NCBI GenBank assembly: GCA_945889495.1
Contig: CAMDBU010000052.1
Location: 1 to 34,811, forward strand
Direction: 5' to 3'
DNA from: Syntrophobacter sp. SbD2
GTDB lineage: Bacteria; Desulfobacterota; Binatia; UBA9968
Length of the DNA: 34,811 nucleotides
Position 1 is the first letter of the stretch. Each line of letters begins with the position of its first letter. Below are positions 9,256-15,657 of the stretch, in pieces. Below the pieces are notes generated by a model. The model saw only the letters and a program-made list of their open reading frames with translations, did no database searches and had not been told where the DNA came from. Both the position numbers and the translations under genes were made by a program.

Positions 9256-9471
9256 ATGAAGAAAGAACCCTCAAAATCGTTGGTTTTCAGCGATGACAAG
9301 CGCGATCTCATCAAGCTCGCTCGCCAAAAAGGTTTGACGGATGAACAGATCGTATTGAAGCTAACGCAGGGCCACACGTATTTGGACTGTCGCACCATGG
9401 CCCCGGTATGGGCCAAGGAGATCGGGATCACCGCAAGTGAATTTATGGTGCTCGCTCGTAGACGACGTTAA
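9256..9471 (+). CDS. Small protein of unknown function
   Basis: 71 residues from the ATG at 9256; a TTG at 9220 in the same frame would add 12. The sequence is helical and charged: 'SDDKRDLIKLARQKGLTDEQIVLKLTQGHTYLDCRTMAPVWAKEIGITASEFMVLARRRR'. It has the look of a small DNA-binding or antitoxin-like protein but matches no family I can name. Its stop overlaps the stop of the converging gene at 9468. Base composition here is lower in GC than dnaB, suggesting acquired DNA. Whether it is translated is uncertain because no good ribosome binding site is visible. Confidence 0.45.
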   Translation: MKKEPSKSLVFSDDKRDLIKLARQKGLTDEQIVLKLTQGHTYLDCRTMAPVWAKEIGITASEFMVLARRRR

Positions 9472-10115
9472 CTAGAAAGCGACTCGCGTAATCGCTTTCC
9501 TGATTGGGCAAGTAAAGTTGGAAGTTTCTTTTTCAGCTTTCGTTCTTGATCTTCATTATAGCCGAGCTCGTCCTTAATATCTTCGAGGGTCGACGGTGGA
9601 ATCTGGAACTCACATTTGAATGTATGGCGCTCTGGCGACAGGATGTCCATGAATGTGGGCATTTTCTCGATCTTCACTTCGGTGCCAGGCGTGTCTTCAG
9701 GCGGGAGCGCTAATTGATAAACGAGTTTCATCAGTTTTTGCCCGTCATAGGGCGTGTACCTCGCCGTCGTCTTGTCTATCAATTTTAGAATCTGAGAATT
9801 GTTTTTGTAGTCGCCGATCGTGCCGTCCACAAAGTCAACTAAGTACTGACCTCGGTCTGTGACCTTATAGGTTGTCTTGTGGGCGAGTCCGGTATTGGCC
9901 ACCCACTGAAAGTCCGCGGCTAGGTCGGCGCTAAATGGGCCGAGCTGATAACGGAAGTATTTGTAATAGAGTCCGCCGAAGTTGGACTTGATTAGAGCGA
10001 GTTCATTCAAAAACACCTGTTTTTGAAGTTTTAGATTGCCCCAAATGTTCTCATCCTGCGCCAGGATGCGGAGAAGCAAGAGCCTCTGGATAATCTTTTG
10101 TTTTTCAGTTTTCAT
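9468..10115 (-). CDS. Winged-helix YwgA/Panacea-like protein of unknown function
   Basis: 215 residues. The N-terminal part reads 'LLLLRILAQDENIWGNLKLQKQVFLNELALIKSNFGGLYYKYFRYQLGPFSADLAADFQWVANTGLA'. 'LQKxxFL', 'YxYxxYxxGPFS' and the later 'TDRGQYLVDFV' resemble the YwgA/DUF4065 (Panacea, SocA-like) group, which includes phage-associated proteins and antitoxin domains. The rest (150-215) is charged, with a Lys-rich helical end. Codon use and GC are lower than in dnaB or the ligase gene. It converges on the small ORF at 9256 with a four-base overlap of stop codons. Assignment to the group is by motif only. Confidence 0.5.
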   Translation of the reverse strand: MKTEKQKIIQRLLLLRILAQDENIWGNLKLQKQVFLNELALIKSNFGGLYYKYFRYQLGPFSADLAADFQWVANTGLAHKTTYKVTDRGQYLVDFVDGTIGDYKNNSQILKLIDKTTARYTPYDGQKLMKLVYQLALPPEDTPGTEVKIEKMPTFMDILSPERHTFKCEFQIPPSTLEDIKDELGYNEDQERKLKKKLPTLLAQSGKRLRESLSS

Positions 10116-10352
10116 TGCGGTTGGATTATTTCCTCAATTATAGCTTCCCTCATACCAGAATGTAACGGCCCGTGCAAAAGAAAGTTAAGCGATTCGCCTA
10201 CTCAATTGAAAGGGACTGGTTGCTTCGGAAGGAGGAGCAGAGCAACCGGTGAGTTCTGCCGTCTAGGTGGTCAGTGCCCATGGCTTATCTTCCCTTGAAA
10301 ATTGGCGCCAGTCTGGACTAAGATTCCGACGTTGGATTTTCAGTTTTGCTGT

Positions 10353-11213
10353 ATGTTCTTTAAATCTTTGCTACTGCTTTTGGGCGTGGAATTGGTCGCT
10401 TGTTCAATGGGTGCGACCGCTGCGGGTGTTTCAAGTTCGACCCCCCCGGCGCTACTGCTCGCCAACGAACTCGGGCCGCAAATTGATCCGGCGAAATATC
10501 TGGTCAGCGAAAAATATGACGGCGTGCGCGCGTTGTGGAATGGCACGGAGCTGCGCTTTCGCAGCGGCCGGCAGGTGAGCGCGCCGGCCTGGTTCATCGC
10601 CAAGCTGCCGGCGCAATCCCTCGACGGCGAGCTCTGGCTCGACCGTGGCAAGTTCGAAGCTCTCTCCGGCATCGTGCGTAAAACCGAACCGTTGGACGAC
10701 GAGTGGCGCCAGGTTAAATATATGATCTTCGAGCTGCCCGACGCGCCCGGGACTTTCGCCGAGCGCGCCCAGCGGATTAAAGAAATCGTCGCGCGTAGCC
10801 AGTGGCCGCAGCTGGCCGCCGTCGAGCAGTTTCGCGTCGCCGACCGCGCCGCGCTGAAAAAGAAGTTGGATGAAGTGGTGCGCGGCGGCGGCGAGGGGCT
10901 GATGCTGCATCTGGCCGACGCGCCGTACCTCACCGGCCGCAGCGACGCTCTGCTCAAATTAAAACCGCTGCAAGACACCGAAGCGGTGGTGGTCGAGCAT
11001 GTCGCCGGCAAAGGCAAGTACACCGGCATGATGGGCGCCCTGCGCGTGCGCATGCCCGACGGCAAAGTGTTTGTGATCGGCACCGGCTTCACCGACGCGG
11101 TGAGAAAAAAACCGCCGCCGCTGGGCGCGACCGTCACTTATACCTATCGCGGCCTGACCAAGACTGGTCTGCCGCGCTTTGCCAGCTATCTGCGCGTGCG
11201 CGAAGATTTCTGA
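10353..11213 (+). CDS. ligE: Secreted ATP-dependent DNA ligase, LigE type
   Basis: 286 residues from the ATG at 10353. The start MFFKSLLLLLGVELVACSMG is a signal peptide with a lipobox (LVAC, Cys17), so it may be a lipoprotein. The minimal ligase follows: motif I SEKYDGVRALW with nucleophile Lys54, DGELW (motif III, Glu93), GEGLMLH, LKLKP, and a C-terminal OB-fold. LigE enzymes are small periplasmic ATP-dependent ligases of Gram-negative bacteria, linked to handling of extracellular or incoming DNA. The 5' part to about 10440 is A/T-richer than the body of the gene. No competence genes are nearby. A frame to 10302 exists but destroys the signal peptide. Confidence 0.85.
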   Translation: MFFKSLLLLLGVELVACSMGATAAGVSSSTPPALLLANELGPQIDPAKYLVSEKYDGVRALWNGTELRFRSGRQVSAPAWFIAKLPAQSLDGELWLDRGKFEALSGIVRKTEPLDDEWRQVKYMIFELPDAPGTFAERAQRIKEIVARSQWPQLAAVEQFRVADRAALKKKLDEVVRGGGEGLMLHLADAPYLTGRSDALLKLKPLQDTEAVVVEHVAGKGKYTGMMGALRVRMPDGKVFVIGTGFTDAVRKKPPPLGATVTYTYRGLTKTGLPRFASYLRVREDF

Positions 11214-11307
11214 ACCCGCGCGCAGGCCTTGGCGGCATCACGGACAACGAACCGAATTAAAATCTAGCAGGCCGCTGAAAAACGAAGGAATATGCCTCGA
11301 CAAGTCT

Positions 11308-11400
11308 GTCCGGAGCCACGTCGAAGGACTCAGCATAATCGGTTTTGTCTCAACGACTTCAATATCAGATCCGTTTGTCCTGAGCCTCGTCGAAGGACTC
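11308..11400. repeat. Two degenerate 24-bp direct repeats, GTCC(T/G)GAGCC(T/A)CGTCGAAGGACTC
   Basis: Copies lie at 11308-11331 and 11377-11400 and differ at two positions. The word GTCGAAGGACT next to GTCCTGAGC belongs to a repeat type very common between genes of environmental bacteria. The unit is partly self-complementary (GTCC ... GGAC). It fills the gap between the ligase gene and the MBL-fold gene. Possible roles are transcript ends or REP-like sites. Confidence 0.7.
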
Positions 11401-11452
11401 CGAGGATTTTTTCAGTACACTGCTAGAGCTTTCGATACAAAGGAGTATTGCC

Positions 11453-12181
11453 ATGCCCATCACCAACCCACAGTCGGGAACTAACGTTCATGAAATCGCC
11501 GGCGGGATTTACCGCATCAATACGCCGGTGGCGCTACCGGGCGCCGGCGGTTTCTCTTTCAATCAATTTCTCATCGACGACGATGCGCCGCTGCTGTTTC
11601 ACACCGGCCCGCGCAAGATGTTTCCGCTGGTGCGCCAGGCGGTGGCGAGCGTGATTGATGTCGACCGGCTGCGCTACGTGAGCTTTTCCCATTTTGAAGC
11701 CGACGAGTGCGGCTCGCTCAACGAGTGGCTCGCCGCCGCGCCCCAAGCCGTGCCGCTATGCGGCCAAGTCGGCGCGATGGTTTCGATTGACGACATCGCC
11801 GACCGCCCGGCTCGCGCGCTGGCCGACGGCGAAACGCTGTCGCTGGGCAAACACACCGTGCGCTGGTTCGATACGCCGCACCTGCCGCATGGCTGGGAGT
11901 GTGGTTTCTTGCTGGAGGAGACCACGCGCACGTTATTTTGCGGCGATTTGTTCACCCAAGGCGGCGCCGAGCATCCGGCCACCACCGAAGCCGATATCCT
12001 GGCGCCGAGTGAAGCATTCCGCCAAGCGATGGACTATTACTCGCACACCAAAAACGCCCGGCCGATGCTGGAAAAACTCGCCGCCGCCGCGCCGACTACG
12101 CTGGCGTGCATGCATGGCAGCACGTTCAGAGGCGATGGCGGGAAGATGTTGCTGGCGCTGGCGGATGCGCTGGCGGGATGA
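11453..12181 (+). CDS. MBL-fold metallo-hydrolase, ODP (di-iron oxygen-sensing) type
   Basis: 242 residues. It resembles the metallo-beta-lactamase domain of flavodiiron and ODP proteins rather than a hydrolase with HxHxDH. The metal motif is FSHFEADECG (His80, Glu82, Asp84), followed by His146 (or His143), FCGDLF (Asp165) and CMHGS (His221). Such domains bind a di-iron centre that reacts with O2 or NO. There is no flavodoxin domain, so it would act alone as an oxygen-binding or sensing protein. The ribosome binding site AAAGGAG lies seven bases before the ATG. It is flanked by intergenic repeats upstream and a broken small gene downstream. Confidence 0.8.
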   Translation: MPITNPQSGTNVHEIAGGIYRINTPVALPGAGGFSFNQFLIDDDAPLLFHTGPRKMFPLVRQAVASVIDVDRLRYVSFSHFEADECGSLNEWLAAAPQAVPLCGQVGAMVSIDDIADRPARALADGETLSLGKHTVRWFDTPHLPHGWECGFLLEETTRTLFCGDLFTQGGAEHPATTEADILAPSEAFRQAMDYYSHTKNARPMLEKLAAAAPTTLACMHGSTFRGDGGKMLLALADALAG

Positions 12182-12215
12182 GCGCCGAGGGTGAACCGTC
12201 ATGAACGGAGGAAAT

Positions 12216-12515
12216 ATGAAGAAGGCGACACCTAAAGACAACGACATGCGCGACCACTACGACTTCACTGGCGGTGTTCGCGGTAAGTAAGCGCGCCGCT
12301 ACGCCGAAGGCAGCAATGTTGTTGTGCTCGCTCCCGACGTCGCGCGGCCATTTCCAAATCGCGAGGTGATAAACGATACGCTGCGGGCGGTTGCGAAAAT
12401 TGTTCAGATGCAGGAGCGCAGGGGGGACGGGGCGAAAAAGACGGTACTGTTCAACGGTGGATCGGTTGCGGCATCCAACAAGACGGCTAAAGCGCGCGTT
12501 GGGCGCGGTGTTTGA
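12216..12515 (+). pseudogene. Small 'YDFxGGVRGKY' antitoxin-like protein, broken by a nonsense codon
   Basis: A strong site GGAGGAAAT precedes the ATG at 12216. The frame reads MKKATPKDNDMRDHYDFTGG, then VRGK and TAA (12288-12290). The same frame continues with ARRYAEGSNVVVLAPDVARPFPNREVINDTLRAVAKIVQ to about 12420. Related small proteins read GGVRGKYARRYAEG..., so a Tyr codon (TAC or TAT) appears to have become TAA. The family is small and often encoded next to toxin-like genes; I regard it as antitoxin-like by recollection, not proof. After codon 70 the frame has no family-like sequence. It lies just upstream of the TIR-like island. Confidence 0.65.
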
Positions 12516-12559
12516 TATGGCGGAGTTTGTGACTCAGAAACTGAAGGATCGAACCGTTC

Positions 12560-12610
12560 AAATCGTTCAAGTTGTTCAATCACTTCCTTCCGTTCAAGCT
12601 GTCAATCGTT
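12560..12610. repeat. Degenerate GTTCAA(N)TC tandem words, single arm
   Basis: The words CGTTCAAATC, GTTCAAGTT, GTTCAATC, GTTCAAGC and GTCAATCG follow each other. There is no facing reverse-complement arm. It lies directly before the ribosome binding site of the TIR-like gene at 12622, so it forms the leader of that gene. Confidence 0.5.
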
Positions 12611-12621
12611 TTGGAGGTTTC

Positions 12622-13428
12622 ATGTCACGCAAGCGGATTTTCGTTAGCTGTGGTCAGCTGACTGACGATGAGAAGGCTCTTGGCAAACAAGTCATCAATG
12701 TCATCGCTGCAACCGGTCGTATGGAGGGATTTTTCGCGAATGAAGCGCACGATGCGACGGATCTCAACTCAAGCTTGTTCAGAGAACTTCAAAGCTGCGA
12801 TGGATTTGTTGCGATCATTCAAAGCCGCGGGAAGGTTCGTTCTCAAGGTAGGCCGGCTGTGACAAGGGGCTCAGTTTGGATACATCAGGAAATCGCCATT
12901 CTCTTTTATCGATCCTTTTTGCTTGGGCGCCCCGTGCCGATGCGAATTTACATGGAGAAATCCATAGCCCATGAAGGCCTGACGCAGTTCTCCATGATCA
13001 ATCCGAGAGATTTCGAAGAGAACAATGGTCTCTTGAGCGATTTGAGAACGTGGATATCTGGTCCAACATTCGAGGAAACCCCAGTGCTTGCACGACGTGA
13101 AGATATATTCCGTCGGCTTACGGCCAATTATGAGGATCATCATTGGCTTCTACTGGAAATAGTCGCCGCAAATTCAAGCGAATCGGGGGCGAGGGTTGAT
13201 CGCCCGTTTCTCAGTAAGGCCTTTTTAGAAATTGTTCATGGTGGGAAGTCTGAGGATCTGAGTTCTCAAGAGAAATCGGCATGTCGACAATACATTATGA
13301 GTCTCATTGATGATGGAGTTTTAGAGGCTGATCGAGATGAACGACGTCAGGTGAGTGTCTGTTCAATCAAGACTCAATGGTGGGATTTGATTCATGACGA
13401 ACTCAGGAATCGGTCACGGATAAAATAA
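12622..13428 (+). CDS. TIR-like (Rossmann/NADase-type) protein, putative conflict effector
   Basis: 268 residues from the ATG at 12622, which has GGAGG upstream (12613-12617). The longer frame to 12391 only crosses repeats and the broken small gene. The N-terminal half has TIR-like logic: strand 'KRIFVSCGQLTDDEKALG', 'GFFANEAHDATDLNSSLFRELQSCDGFVAIIQSRG', then 'RGSVWIHQEIAILFYRSFLLGRPVPMRIYME', where Glu90 sits where TIR and deoxyribosyltransferase folds place the catalytic Glu. I recognise this as a recurrent uncharacterised family in bacterial genomes. Residues about 190-268 look like a helical or winged-helix domain. GC is clearly lower than in neighbouring metabolic genes, suggesting transfer. 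NADase activity is inference. Confidence 0.65.
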   Translation: MSRKRIFVSCGQLTDDEKALGKQVINVIAATGRMEGFFANEAHDATDLNSSLFRELQSCDGFVAIIQSRGKVRSQGRPAVTRGSVWIHQEIAILFYRSFLLGRPVPMRIYMEKSIAHEGLTQFSMINPRDFEENNGLLSDLRTWISGPTFEETPVLARREDIFRRLTANYEDHHWLLLEIVAANSSESGARVDRPFLSKAFLEIVHGGKSEDLSSQEKSACRQYIMSLIDDGVLEADRDERRQVSVCSIKTQWWDLIHDELRNRSRIK

Positions 13429-13429
13429 C

Positions 13430-13537
13430 ATGGGCTCCCGGGACTATGAACCGGAGAACCTGCGATCATCGAACCGGAACCGGAACAACACCGACAACCG
13501 CAACAACAACGTCGGCTTTCGCCTTGCCCAGTCCGCC
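13430..13537 (+). other. Asn-codon-rich repeat resembling a diversity-generating retroelement template/variable repeat (remnant)
   Basis: The plus strand reads GSRDYEPENLRSSNRNRN, then NTDNRNNNVGFRLAQ. This is the C-terminal signature of formylglycine-enzyme-like proteins targeted by diversity-generating retroelements, usually GSWNNNPENLRSANRNRNxxDNRNNNxGFRLA. Nine AAC codons are kept unmutated between 13457 and 13512, as in a template repeat. The stretch expected to be WNNN reads RDYE, with changes at adenine positions as in a variable repeat. It begins two bases after the stop of the TIR-like gene and is not joined to a longer ORF upstream. No reverse transcriptase or Avd gene is in the window, so it is a remnant or distant partner site. 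Confidence 0.6.
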
Positions 13538-13563
13538 CGCCCGGTAACAGTGCCGGCCCTGAG

Positions 13564-13587
13564 CCGTTCGGTCCATGGACCGAACGG
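13564..13587. repeat. Perfect 24-bp palindrome
   Basis: CCGTTCGGTCCA is followed at once by its exact reverse complement, with no loop. It lies about 30 bases past the retroelement-like repeat. In characterised diversity-generating retroelements a hairpin or cruciform lies just downstream of the variable repeat and is needed for homing, so the placement fits. An operator for the TIR gene at 13804 is another possibility. The rest of 13429-13803 (375 bp) has no recognisable gene. Confidence 0.85.
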
Positions 13588-13803
13588 GCGCGGTAAGCGG
13601 GTGTCCATGAGTCCGTTTCCCGGCTCCCTGCCATGACGGGAAAGCCCAATAGTGAACCTGGGGTGAGGCGCGCGGGGTTGGTAGGCGAATGCCGAAGGCC
13701 CCGGGTGCTGCTTGGTGGGTTCATTGACATCCGGTAGCCGCCGGCGCAGAATTTGCCCATGGAAGGTTTGATGTTCTCCGAGAGTTGAGCGCGAGGTGCG
13801 GCA

Positions 13804-14310
13804 ATGGGGCAAGCAAAAAAAGTATTTGTTTCTTACAACCGCCGCGACGATGCGGTGGCGCGCGGTCTGATCGACGAGCTGCGTCAGCATCATTTCGCTA
13901 TTCTCGGCGACCCGCGAGACTTGCAAGCCGGTGAGTCTTGGCAAGACAAGACGGAAGAGGCGATCCGAACCGCCGACGCCGTCATTGTGTTGATCACCGG
14001 CAGCGGCGCGCCGACTAAATATCAGGACCATGAATGGAGCTGCACGCTGGAATCCTATTGGGCTGACCAGAGTAAATTGTTGATCCCAGTGCTGATTGGC
14101 GACGCGCCGTTGCCGAGTTTCGTCGCGCGCTTTCAGGCGCTGCGCTTGGCCGATCCCACCGCCGGTTGGGACGCTGTCATCGAAGCGCTGCAATCCCAAG
14201 CGGCTCATTCGTCGCCGGCTGCCGCCAAAGACACGACACAACTGCGCGAGCGCTTGAAGAGCCTCGAAAGCTTCGCTCAGAGCTTAAGAAAAGATCCCAG
14301 CAGCTGGTAA
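13804..14310 (+). CDS. TIR domain protein, putative NADase effector or signalling protein
   Basis: 168 residues. Residues 5-130 form a TIR domain: VFVSYNRRDDAVARGLIDEL (box 1), 'ILGDPRDLQAGESWQDKTEEAIRTADAVIVLIT' and 'DHEWSCTLESYWADQSKLLIPVLIGD'. Glu83 in WSCTLES sits at the position of the catalytic Glu of NAD+-cleaving TIR domains. Residues 140-168 form a short charged helix that could mediate assembly. There is no sensor domain, so the partner is probably another protein. It is followed after six bases by the 14317 gene and is probably cotranscribed with it. An anti-phage role is inference from family and context. Confidence 0.8.
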   Translation: MGQAKKVFVSYNRRDDAVARGLIDELRQHHFAILGDPRDLQAGESWQDKTEEAIRTADAVIVLITGSGAPTKYQDHEWSCTLESYWADQSKLLIPVLIGDAPLPSFVARFQALRLADPTAGWDAVIEALQSQAAHSSPAAAKDTTQLRERLKSLESFAQSLRKDPSSW

Positions 14311-14316
14311 CCCGGC

Positions 14317-14931
14317 GTGGCGCAGATCAATCCAACCCCCGATCCCAATCGTTCGGTTTTCATCAACTGTCCCTACGACGCTGAATTCGCTCCCCTGTTC
14401 GATGCCATCGTGTTCGCAACGGTGTGCTGCGGCTTTGTGCCGCGTAGCGCGCTCGATTCGGGCAGCGTCGCCGAGCCGCGCATGGCGCGGATCACCCGGG
14501 CGATGTTCTCGTCGAAGTATTCCATACATGATTTATCGCGCTGCAAAGGCGAGGGCAGCGAGCAGTTGGCGCGCTTCAACATGCCGCTGGAGCTCGGCAT
14601 CGCCATCGCGCGGCGATATACGGAAATCGACGAAGCGCAGAAGCATGATTGGCTACTGCTCGTGCCACAGGGTCATCAATACGGCAAGTTCATTTCCGAT
14701 CTCGCCGGCTTCGATCCGAAAACCCACGACGGGACGGTTAAGGTGATGGTGCCGAGGGTGATGTCGTGGCTAAGAACCCGGCCGGACGCGGTGGACACGC
14801 CGGACCCGCCGGAAGTTTTGGCCGCGCTGCCAAATTTCGCTCAGGCGAAAGCCGCGTTGGCACAAACTTGGAACGACGATATTCCTTGGGCTGATATCCT
14901 GCTGGCCGCCAAGGAGCATGTGCCGGCTTAG
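14317..14931 (+). CDS. 'FINCPYD' family protein, deoxyribosyltransferase/TIR-like fold, function unknown
   Basis: 204 residues from a GTG at 14317, six bases after the TIR gene stop. Signatures are SVFINCPYDAEFAPLFDAIVFA, GFVPRSALD, KYSIHDLSR and ARFNMPLELGIAIA. This set defines a widespread uncharacterised family. The fold expected is flavodoxin-like, close to nucleoside 2-deoxyribosyltransferase and TIR. The invariant Glu (Glu92, in MPLELG) would be catalytic. The C-terminal part (150-204) is helical. Close coupling to a TIR gene suggests a two-gene module acting on a nucleotide or NAD+. Start choice is uncertain because no strong ribosome binding site is visible. Confidence 0.65.
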   Translation: MAQINPTPDPNRSVFINCPYDAEFAPLFDAIVFATVCCGFVPRSALDSGSVAEPRMARITRAMFSSKYSIHDLSRCKGEGSEQLARFNMPLELGIAIARRYTEIDEAQKHDWLLLVPQGHQYGKFISDLAGFDPKTHDGTVKVMVPRVMSWLRTRPDAVDTPDPPEVLAALPNFAQAKAALAQTWNDDIPWADILLAAKEHVPA

Positions 14932-14938
14932 AGCGGTT

Positions 14939-15331
14939 TCAATCCTTCGCCGCTTCGTACATTTCTAAAAACTTCTCAGCGCCGATGGCGTAAGCGTCAG
15001 TGCCGTCGGGGTTGTTGGAGACTAGGTAGTCGCCGATCTCATAGGCGGTCTCGCCTTCTTTGGTTTTGACCTTGCCTGGCTGATCGGCGATCTCGGCCCA
15101 GACCGGCGCGGACTTGGTGTAGACGCCGGGGCTGACCTGCTCGTAGGTTTTGGCGAAGGAATCTCCGGATACCGTGTACTTGTCGCCGTTGTTGTCGACC
15201 AGCCAGTCGCCGCGTTTGCAGACCTGCTGGCCGCCCCATTTGTTGTAGGAGAAACCTTCGGTGTCGAGGTCGAGTTGGACGGCGGTGATGAAGGATGTCG
15301 GCTTCTTTTTATACTTTCGTCTGGTCGCCAT
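14939..15331 (-). CDS. Small protein with duplicated 'GDYLV/GDWLV' modules
   Basis: 130 residues from the ATG at 15331, with AAGGAG eight bases upstream. After a basic start (MATRRKYKKKP) it has two copies of one module: 'CKRGDWLVDNNGDKYTVSGDSFAKTYEQVSPGVYTK' and 'YEIGDYLVSNNPDGTDAYAIGAEKFLEMYE'. Both hold G-D-(W/Y)-L-V, then an Asn/Asp turn and a FxxxYE helix. Similar PGDYLV-type small domains occur in phage and plasmid-borne proteins of unknown role. It converges on the FINCPYD gene, leaving seven bases between stops, so it closes the accessory island. An ORF start at 15385 is rejected. Confidence 0.6.
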   Translation of the reverse strand: MATRRKYKKKPTSFITAVQLDLDTEGFSYNKWGGQQVCKRGDWLVDNNGDKYTVSGDSFAKTYEQVSPGVYTKSAPVWAEIADQPGKVKTKEGETAYEIGDYLVSNNPDGTDAYAIGAEKFLEMYEAAKD

Positions 15332-15460
15332 GGTGGGCTCCTTTGGCTTCGTTATGCATATTACCAAGCTGGCGGCGAATGTCACGGTGCTATTTCCGCG
15401 CGATCCCGGGCGTTCCCGCGATGGGTGGCTTGAGTTGAGGAGGTTCGGATTCGGATGTTC

Positions 15461-15566
15461 TCTCGCAAAGGCGCAAAGACGCTAAGTTCGGAAGATCAGG
15501 AGGACCGATCCCAAGACATTTGTGTTCCAGGCTTCCTACCCTTGGCGTCTTTGCGCCTTTGCGAGA
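15461..15566. repeat. Intergenic palindrome with 22-bp perfect arms, CGCAAAGGCGCAAAG type
   Basis: The arm TCTCGCAAAGGCGCAAAGAC plus GC (15461-15482) faces its exact reverse complement at 15545-15566, with a 62-base loop. The 326-bp gap 15332-15657 otherwise holds no gene. The words match those of the palindromes near 6094, 17838 and 19421. The left gene and right gene diverge here, so it cannot be a simple terminator for either. Confidence 0.85.
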
Positions 15567-15657
15567 GATAATCTTATTTCTGCGTCTTCGCTGGGCGATG
15601 TTGACGATTCAACATCCGCGGTGATAGGTTCCAGGCAATTCAATTCGGAGGTGCTGC

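Noticed and set aside
12391-12621. N-terminal extension of the TIR-like gene to 12391
   Set aside because: It runs through the broken antitoxin-like gene in another frame and the GTTCAA repeats; a good ribosome binding site precedes the ATG at 12622.
13430-13636. A 68-residue protein-coding gene covering the DGR-like repeat
   Set aside because: No ribosome binding site, a chance ATG, and the second half crosses the palindrome and has no family resemblance; treated as a repeat remnant.
13588-13803. Reverse transcriptase or Avd remnant after the DGR-like repeat
   Set aside because: No YxDD-type motif or RT-like frame is seen on either strand.
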